From Anisodus tanguticus (taxonomy: Eukaryota > Streptophyta > Magnoliopsida > Solanales > Solanaceae), in assembly GCA_034509755.1 (NCBI GenBank), contig CM067555.1, positions 19,480,142-19,544,141 on the forward strand: a stretch of DNA of 64,000 nucleotides, written 5' to 3'. Of the stretch, positions 58,701 to 64,000 are shown in pieces (position 1 is the first letter of the stretch; every line of letters begins with the position of its first letter). Below the pieces are notes generated by a model. The model did no database searches, was not told where the DNA came from, and saw only the letters and a program-made list of their open reading frames with translations. Position numbers and translations under genes: made by a program.

Positions 58701-61700
58701 GGTGCAGAGGAAAGATTGATAAAATTAATTACACGATAATTACATTTTTGGACTACTAAAAAAATAATAGCCAGTAAATGTATAGGTTTTGTACTTTTAA
58801 GAATAAACATACATATAATATACACATTGTAACATATAATATACATGATCAGTGTATATGTTTTGTATATTTTGGCTAGCGCCCTTAATTAATTTCGGCC
58901 GACGCGCCAAAAATGAAAAAATCCCTAGATAAAATTACCATGAAAGGCAAGGAAAGCACTCCTGATGCTGGCAATTCTTCGTCTCCTTCTAAGACTTGAG
59001 TGGTCTTGTCCTTTGCTTTCCTCAACAGTTTTACAGCAGCGTTCTGGTCTGATCCATCAGAAGCCTCATCAAGGTCATCTTCATCACTGCTTTCTTCACT
59101 ACTACTGCTCTCTTTCATGTTATTTGCTTTTCTGGACAAAAGGGCATGTTGATTCAGCTGTTCATTAATAGCAGCTCGAGTTCCTTCATCTTGCAGATCC
59201 AAGCCACGTTTTAAGATGCGCTTTGCCCACTTGGAGCTGTTCTTGTGCTTCAGAGTCAAGCGTTCCTACATAAAATTTAGAAACAATTACAGTCCAATGC
59301 CTTCTGGTGATCTAGTTTACAAAATAGCCAGCAAACGTATAGGTTATGTATGTTAAGTATAAATATATATATATATATGATATACATACATATTGTATAT
59401 ACATAATCAGTGTATATGTTTTGCATATTTTGGTTAGCGCCGGTAATTAATTTCGGCCGACAGGCCAAAAATGAAAAAGGCCCTAAATTTTAGTTGCAAA
59501 AGAGACAAACTCAATCAAAAAATAACCAGAAAAGCAGAAAAAAATCCTAAGCAAGTTCACACAAGTAATGAAATGAAATTACATTACCTCTGCCCTTTTG
59601 AATTCTTGTTTCATAGCCTGCTCTTTGGCTGCTTCTGGATCTGTTTCAATTGCTTTACCTGCTTGTTTCAATCTATCTTTTTTTAGCAAACGATGATACA
59701 CTTTTGATTTTATCTTCTTCACTCGTTTTGCCTTCATTTCATGACGGAAAAGAAGACTTTTCATCTTAGCAAGCTGATCTTGCCGCTCCCTCACATCTTC
59801 TACAGATATCTGCCAAAGTGGTAAACATTAAATATAATATAAAAATTTACAGGGACCGTTATCTAAAAAAACTGAATAGGGTGTACAATTTCATGACCTC
59901 CATTACCTTATTAAGTTCAAGAAGTCTTGCACCATCTTTTCTATGAGCTTCAACGACCTCATGGTCATTGACAAGAGAAGCAATTTTTTTCTCAAAATCA
60001 GTTCTTGGTTCAAATTCAGCAGTTATTGCTCCTACAGTAGAAAATCCCACGTCCTTATCTTCGTCAAAATAAATAGTCGGTGCCTCTCTATTTCTTTTAA
60101 CAGAAGGTTCCCATTTCGTAACATCCTTCTGCATAAAATCATAAGCTGCCTTTCTATCCAATCTCTCTTGATCTGGTTTCGCAAGAGGTGCATGAATGGG
60201 CATGGACTTTTTCTCCATTCGACTCATGCTCTTTCTAAGTTTGCTATAGTCAGACTTCCCATGGAGTGGGTCCAGAAGATCCTGGATGCTAATGCGGCCA
60301 TCCCCATCCAAAATATCACGACTGGGATTATACTCAGACTCTGAATATGCCTCAGATATGATAACATCATTTTTCTTCTTCTTGCCTATTGTACAGACAT
60401 CTTTTGATCAGTACTTCTCATCATGGATCATGGATTACACAATGTATTCCAAGAAATGACATGTAATGACAAAAATTCCTCTTTTTTCCGAGGTAGAGGG
60501 GAATGCACAGAATTGTGGAAAGCGGAGCACTTAACAAGCATGATTCTCCAACAAAATAAAGGGAAAGAAACATGGAATTGCAAGAAAAAGAAAAAAACTA
60601 AAATTTAATTGATTCCCAAATCACATTTGTGCAAGTAGAGCACATACAAATCAACATCAACATACTCAGTGTGATCCCAAAAGTGGGAAATAGGGAGGTG
60701 AGGTGTACATATACCTTACCCCTAACCTTTGGTGGGGGTAGAGATGGTGTTCTGAAAGACCCTCGGCTCAAGAAAAGCGTTATTCAAAAACAGGTTTGAA
60801 AACAAGAGTAAAAAAAAAAACTATGATGAAAATATTGAAGAAAAGAAAAGTATTGACAGAAAAAATAGTAAAGATAACCAAAGTAAAAGAAACAATATTA
60901 GTAATAAAATTGAAGAATAAGATAATGATAGAACAATAGTAATAATATTGGTAAGGAGAAGATGGAACAGATAAGGTGCACTAACTACAAGCATGCTCTC
61001 CCGCAGAAAAGAGAGATATCCTCGACCTCCATGCTTCTATTTAGAGAAGTAGCGCATACAAATCACGGTTACAAAATATATAAACGAATTGAATTTAAAG
61101 AAAAACATCAGATTCTACAAGTAATAGCAGGCATGAACATCAAGAAATGTGGGAAGGAAGTTTACCATCAAAAGCATCAGTAGGAAGTCCAGTAATTTCT
61201 TGCAATAATCGTGAATGCCTTCCATCATCCTCTTCCTCTTCCTCATCATTATCTCCTCTTCGCCCATCCTCATCATCATCATCACCATCTTCTTCATCTG
61301 ATGATACATTTTCATCCTACATAAGAAAAATACAATGCCTATAAATCCACCATAACCAAAAAAAGATTGCGCATTCCCTATTCCCATGTTCTGCAGCTAA
61401 TGCAAATCAAATTTTAAAAGGGAAAAAAGGTACTCCTTTTGTCCCAAACGCTTCCCAATTTAAACTAAGAGAACTTAGACTAAAATTTTAAAATGTACTT
61501 AGAGTTATGCGGGTATTAGTAATGCAGGGATTAGTTATCAAGGAATCTATGTATTATTTTATCAGAGATTACTTATGCAGGGTTTATTTATTCCATCTTC
61601 TGTCCCGCATAAAATAATACATAGATTCCCTCATAACTTATACATGTATTAGTTATGTAGATTTCTAAATTACAAACCAAACACCGTATTAGATGTGTTA

Positions 61701-62250
61701 AATTTTATACATAGCAAAAGAATGCTACCAAACTTTTAATTACTTATGCAGGATTTAATACATGAATAACTTAGCTCCTAACCAGCAACCAAACGACCCA
61801 TTATTCCTCATTCAATTCAATGAGAAAGTGCAACTTATATATCTTACCTGTAGGGGAAAAGGTATAAGTAATAAGCACTAAAGATATATAAATTTGTATC
61901 CATCAATGAAATTCTCAGAGACAAATGAAAGCACACATATACACACTATCCCAAATATTTATAATAGAATAAAAAAATTGCAGTACCTCAAATTGATCAG
62001 GAAGCTCATATTGGAAATTTTCAACAGGATCAAAGCGTCGATTTTTTCGGGATTCTTCTTGAGCAATACCTTCTTCATATTCATACAAGTCATTAACAGA
62101 ATCATTATTATCTTCATCATCGGATTCAGTGTATCTTTTCGGTATTTGAAGCTCTTTTAACATAGCATTAGGCAAACGAGGACCTTTTCGTTTACTAACT
62201 CCTCCTCCACTTGAACGTTGCTTTTTGTTTTTTCTCTTTGTTTCAGCCAT
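55731..62250 (-). CDS. UTP14: UTP14, U3 snoRNP-associated 18S processing factor, 879 aa in 11 exons
   Basis: UTP14 is a nucleolar SSU-processome protein that activates the DEAH helicase Dhr1/DHX37 for U3 release in 18S rRNA maturation. Exons (plus coordinates): 61987-62250, 61166-61316, 59907-60385, 59588-59809, 58939-59265, 58287-58643, 58130-58210, 57945-58049, 56942-57313, 56526-56657, 55731-55880. All introns are GT-AG and the frame joins without a stop (2640 bases). Met 62250 opens MAETKRKNKKQRSSGGG. Acidic runs follow at 92-120. The Utp14 core holds FDEDKDVGFSTVGAITAEFE, HEMKAKRVKKIKSKVYHRLL (exon 4), LTLKHKNSSKWAKRILKRGL (exon 5), PGWGQWTN (733-740) and YPFTSQEVFEQSIRMPIGPE (exon 10). 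The tail is Lys-rich. Six introns carry mobile or repeat DNA, yet the coding frame is undamaged. Splice sites were set by eye. Confidence 0.92.
56035..56407. mobile_element. Tourist/Harbinger-like MITE in UTP14 intron 10
   Basis: The ends GGGTGTGTTTGGT and ACCAAACACACCC are perfect 13-bp inverted repeats flanked by TAA (56032-56034 and 56408-56410), the 3-bp duplication typical of PIF/Harbinger elements. The left end is partly duplicated ('gggtgtgtttggttggt' occurs again at 56061). Sub-terminal 'ttttccta/taggaaaa' words also pair. Confidence 0.8.
57378..57920. mobile_element. MITE with long inverted repeats in UTP14 intron 8
   Basis: The left arm (from AGAGAAATGACAAAAATG, 57378) pairs over about 110 bp with the right arm (ending CATTTTTGTCATTTTCTCT, 57920) with a few indels. 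The flanks GGATTCAG (57370-57377) and GTATTCAG (57921-57928) differ at one of 8 positions and look like a target duplication. Arm length and duplication size fit a Mutator- or hAT-type MITE. The right end lies 24 bp from exon 8. Confidence 0.75.
58765..58928 (+). repeat. Dispersed repeat in UTP14 intron 5
   Basis: Starts 'atagccagtaaatgtatagg' and ends 'gccaaaaatgaaaaaatccct', with AT-alternating sequence and 'ggctagcgcccttaattaatttcgg' type words in between. The same repeat, same orientation, sits in intron 4. It ends 10 bp from the exon 5 splice donor. Confidence 0.75.
59321..59486 (+). repeat. Dispersed repeat in UTP14 intron 4 (same family as intron 5)
   Basis: Starts 'atagccagcaaacgtatagg' and ends 'gccaaaaatgaaaaaggccct'. 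It aligns throughout with 58765-58928. A (TA)n stretch at 59364-59380 is longer than in the sister copy. Confidence 0.75.
60651..60779 (-). mobile_element. Au-type SINE in UTP14 intron 2
   Basis: On the minus strand it ends with a TTGATG-type tail ('caacatcaacatactcagtgtgatccc' region in plus, 60652-60678). The body words 'ctcggctcaagaa', 'ggtagagatggt' and 'tgtacatataccttacccct' match the copy at 19896-20015. Confidence 0.65.
61500..61800. mobile_element. Foldback repeat in UTP14 intron 1
   Basis: A perfect 20-bp inverted repeat lies at 61542-61561 and 61610-61629, separated by 48 bp. Around it are 'tgcgggtattagtaatgcagg' and 'acttatgcagg' words that also recur. The right part ends 'aaccaaacgaccc' (61787-61799), a common MITE terminus in Solanaceae. 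The left terminus is not clear. Confidence 0.6.
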
Positions 62251-62345
62251 GGGAGTGTGCCGGTGAAAACAAGGGTTTTAATGGCAGAAATGGAGTAAAT
62301 CAACTGCCATGATAGTATATGGAAGAAAACCTCTAAGGGGTGAAT

Positions 62346-62443
62346 AAATGGGCCCATTTGTTTGGGGTCTATTTTGGATTGGATTGCTATTTTCTCTTGG
62401 GACTGAAAAATAGGCGAAGCCCGAGAATGAGCTTTGGCCCAAA
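62346..62443 (-). promoter_or_regulatory. UTP14 promoter with two TGGGCC (site II) motifs
   Basis: A perfect 14-bp palindrome AAATGGGCCCATTT lies at 62346-62359, and TTTGGGCC (minus) at 62443-62436, both about 100-190 bp upstream of the ATG at 62250. A telo-box-like AAAACCCT (minus) lies in the leader near 62272-62279. In plants the site II plus telo-box pair marks genes for ribosomal proteins and ribosome assembly, consistent with UTP14. Motif-based inference. Confidence 0.6.
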
Positions 62444-62459
62444 GAGGGGGATGACACTT

Positions 62460-63215
62460 ATCCCTTGTTTTGTGTTGGTGATAATAACAAATAATTTTTT
62501 AGTGGGACATAAAATTATATTTATGCATCAATATCCCATAAGTTATGTCCGCCGTGAATTTTTCCCTTAAAAAACTTAAGTTCGATTGCTAAAATATAAA
62601 AATTCATTTTTTTTGCGTGCATTTCCTTCATATGGACGGAACTTTATTTTTACCCTCAAATCGGTGGTCTTTAATTTTTGCTCCTACTTCTCATTTAATG
62701 AAAATTTATGGGCCAAAATATTTTTATTCGCGCGTCTATAAAATCATAGATTCGGGGTCGAACCCCAGCTCACTAAAAAAATAAAAAAATCACAAGGTAA
62801 TTCCTTAAGGCATAACTTCAGTATAATTTGCATGAATAGGCATAGTTTGCTCTGAAATATTGTCTTGCGATTTTATTTTATTTTATTTTTTAACTTTGAT
62901 GGGGTACGAACCCAAAACCTCATGAATATTTTCATTCATTTTTTAGGCAAAGGTCAAACATTAAAAATCACCCCGAAAATAGGGTCATTTGTGCGAATGA
63001 TCCATAAAAATTAAACGTTCATTTGAAGGGAAAAAATTAAAGACCGACCCATTTGAAGGACATTAAGTCCAATTATTTCAAGGTAGACTCATTTAAGTCT
63101 CAATTTGCAATTCGAGGTCTTCCACATAAATTTTCCTTTCATACCTAAGATTAGAATTTTACAAGTGGAGCTAGGATTTAAGAGCCAGTCTATACTTAGA
63201 TTTCTTTAATGTAAT
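62460..63215. other. Non-coding region upstream of UTP14
   Basis: AT-rich. 'aattttt' and 'taaagaccga/agacc' words appear in both orientations at 62640-62700 and 63000-63060, suggesting an old inverted repeat. A 'gggtacgaacccaaaacc' B-box-like segment lies at about 62902-62919. No gene. Confidence 0.4.
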
Positions 63216-63890
63216 CTAGCGTTTGGCCATAGATTTTCAAAAATATTTTGAAAATTTTGATTTGGGTGAAATTTTTCATGTTTTGAAAATGTGTTTAGTC
63301 ATAATTTTTCAAAACATATTTCACTTTTTATTTTGAAAACATGAAATATTACTTATACCCATAAGTTCTAAAAATTATCAAAAATACTTAACCATACAAG
63401 ACATACATACTTGTTAATCTTAAATTATGCAAAACATGATATGTTAATAAGAACTGCTAATAACACTTACTAGCTACTACAAATCAAATTACAATACAAA
63501 GATCCATTTTTATCTTCGCAACTGATTTCTACAGTTGGCAGAGCAATTTTCCCTAAGATTTCTTCTTTTACTGTTTGGGCACAGCTTAACTCGTTCAATT
63601 TATAAAATAGACTGCTTTAATTGTGAAAACATGATAGATACGCTTTAATGGAGGAACATGACAAATAGAATTTGGTGAGTCATAAGTAGATGGGTTTTTT
63701 TTATAAAATACAAAAGTTTAGGGTAGTTTTTAAAAAAAATTAAAATGTCAAAACATAGATCTTGACCCAAAAATAAGTTTGAGCTAGAATTTGAGATTTG
63801 AAGATTTATTTTCAAAATCTATCAAAATTTTGAAAACAAATCTTCAAAATATGCTCCCAAAATTTATGTTCAAACATGAGCTAAAGTCTA
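63216..63890. mobile_element. MITE-like repeat with long AT-rich arms
   Basis: The left end 'tagcgtttggccatagattttcaaaa' region and the right end 'aaaatttatgttcaaacatgagct' region are imperfect inverted repeats. Sub-terminal 'attttgaaaattttgat' and 'atcaaaattttgaaaac' (about 63245 and 63822) pair more closely. This fits a non-autonomous DNA element of about 0.67 kb. No coding capacity. Confidence 0.5.
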
Positions 63891-64000
63891 AACAAATTAA
63901 GGTGTGAGTTAGTGCACCAACTTTTATTACAAAAGATAGGGTTAAGTCAAATTTGGACGGATCAATACAAGTCATGATCTAACACACCCAAAGTGTCCTT

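Overview
This is a plant nuclear window, AT-rich and dominated by transposable elements. The retroelement, SINE and MITE families look like those of Solanaceae, most likely Nicotiana. That placement rests on remembered family resemblance, not a database search. Two protein-coding genes appear intact: a single-exon exocyst subunit of the EXO70H type (43478-45385, +) and an eleven-exon UTP14 ribosome-biogenesis gene (55731-62250, -). A third host locus, a small LYR-motif protein resembling SDHAF1 (17822-18118, +), is broken by a stop codon in the LYR motif itself.

Layout. 1-3050: the 5' half of a SIRE-type Ty1/copia element on the minus strand (LTR, primer-binding site, broken gag, start of protease), cut by the window edge. 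3100-4686: a lone Ty3/gypsy (Tekay-like) LTR. 5459-11976: a degenerate copia element with both LTRs. 12321-20870: SINEs, a MITE, tandem duplications, the SDHAF1-like pseudogene and an RTE LINE end. 21090-22310: an internally deleted copia. 24180-25560: another gypsy LTR. 25638-33720: a decayed Tat/Ogre-type gypsy element on the minus strand, with a tandem array of units of about 49 bp in its 3' non-coding region. 33790-41150: a patchwork of LTR pieces, an L1 fragment, an RTE reverse transcriptase and a gypsy accessory ORF. 43478-45385: EXO70, set between related flanks. 47388-54420: part of a gypsy element whose LTR is split by a 5.1-kb solo Ogre-type LTR with a perfect 5-bp target duplication. 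54535-55226: an L1 tail with a SINE in it. 55731-62250: UTP14, with mobile or repeat sequence in six of its ten introns. 62460-64000: non-coding, with one MITE-like repeat.

The genes do not form an operon or cluster. EXO70 works in vesicle tethering at the plasma membrane. UTP14 works in the nucleolus on 18S rRNA processing, and its upstream region carries TGGGCC motifs typical of ribosome-biogenesis promoters. I found no clearly new biological system. The strongest leads are the nested solo LTR, the satellite-like array, the LYR-stop pseudogene, and a SINE whose ancestral empty site is preserved in a duplicate on the other side of EXO70.
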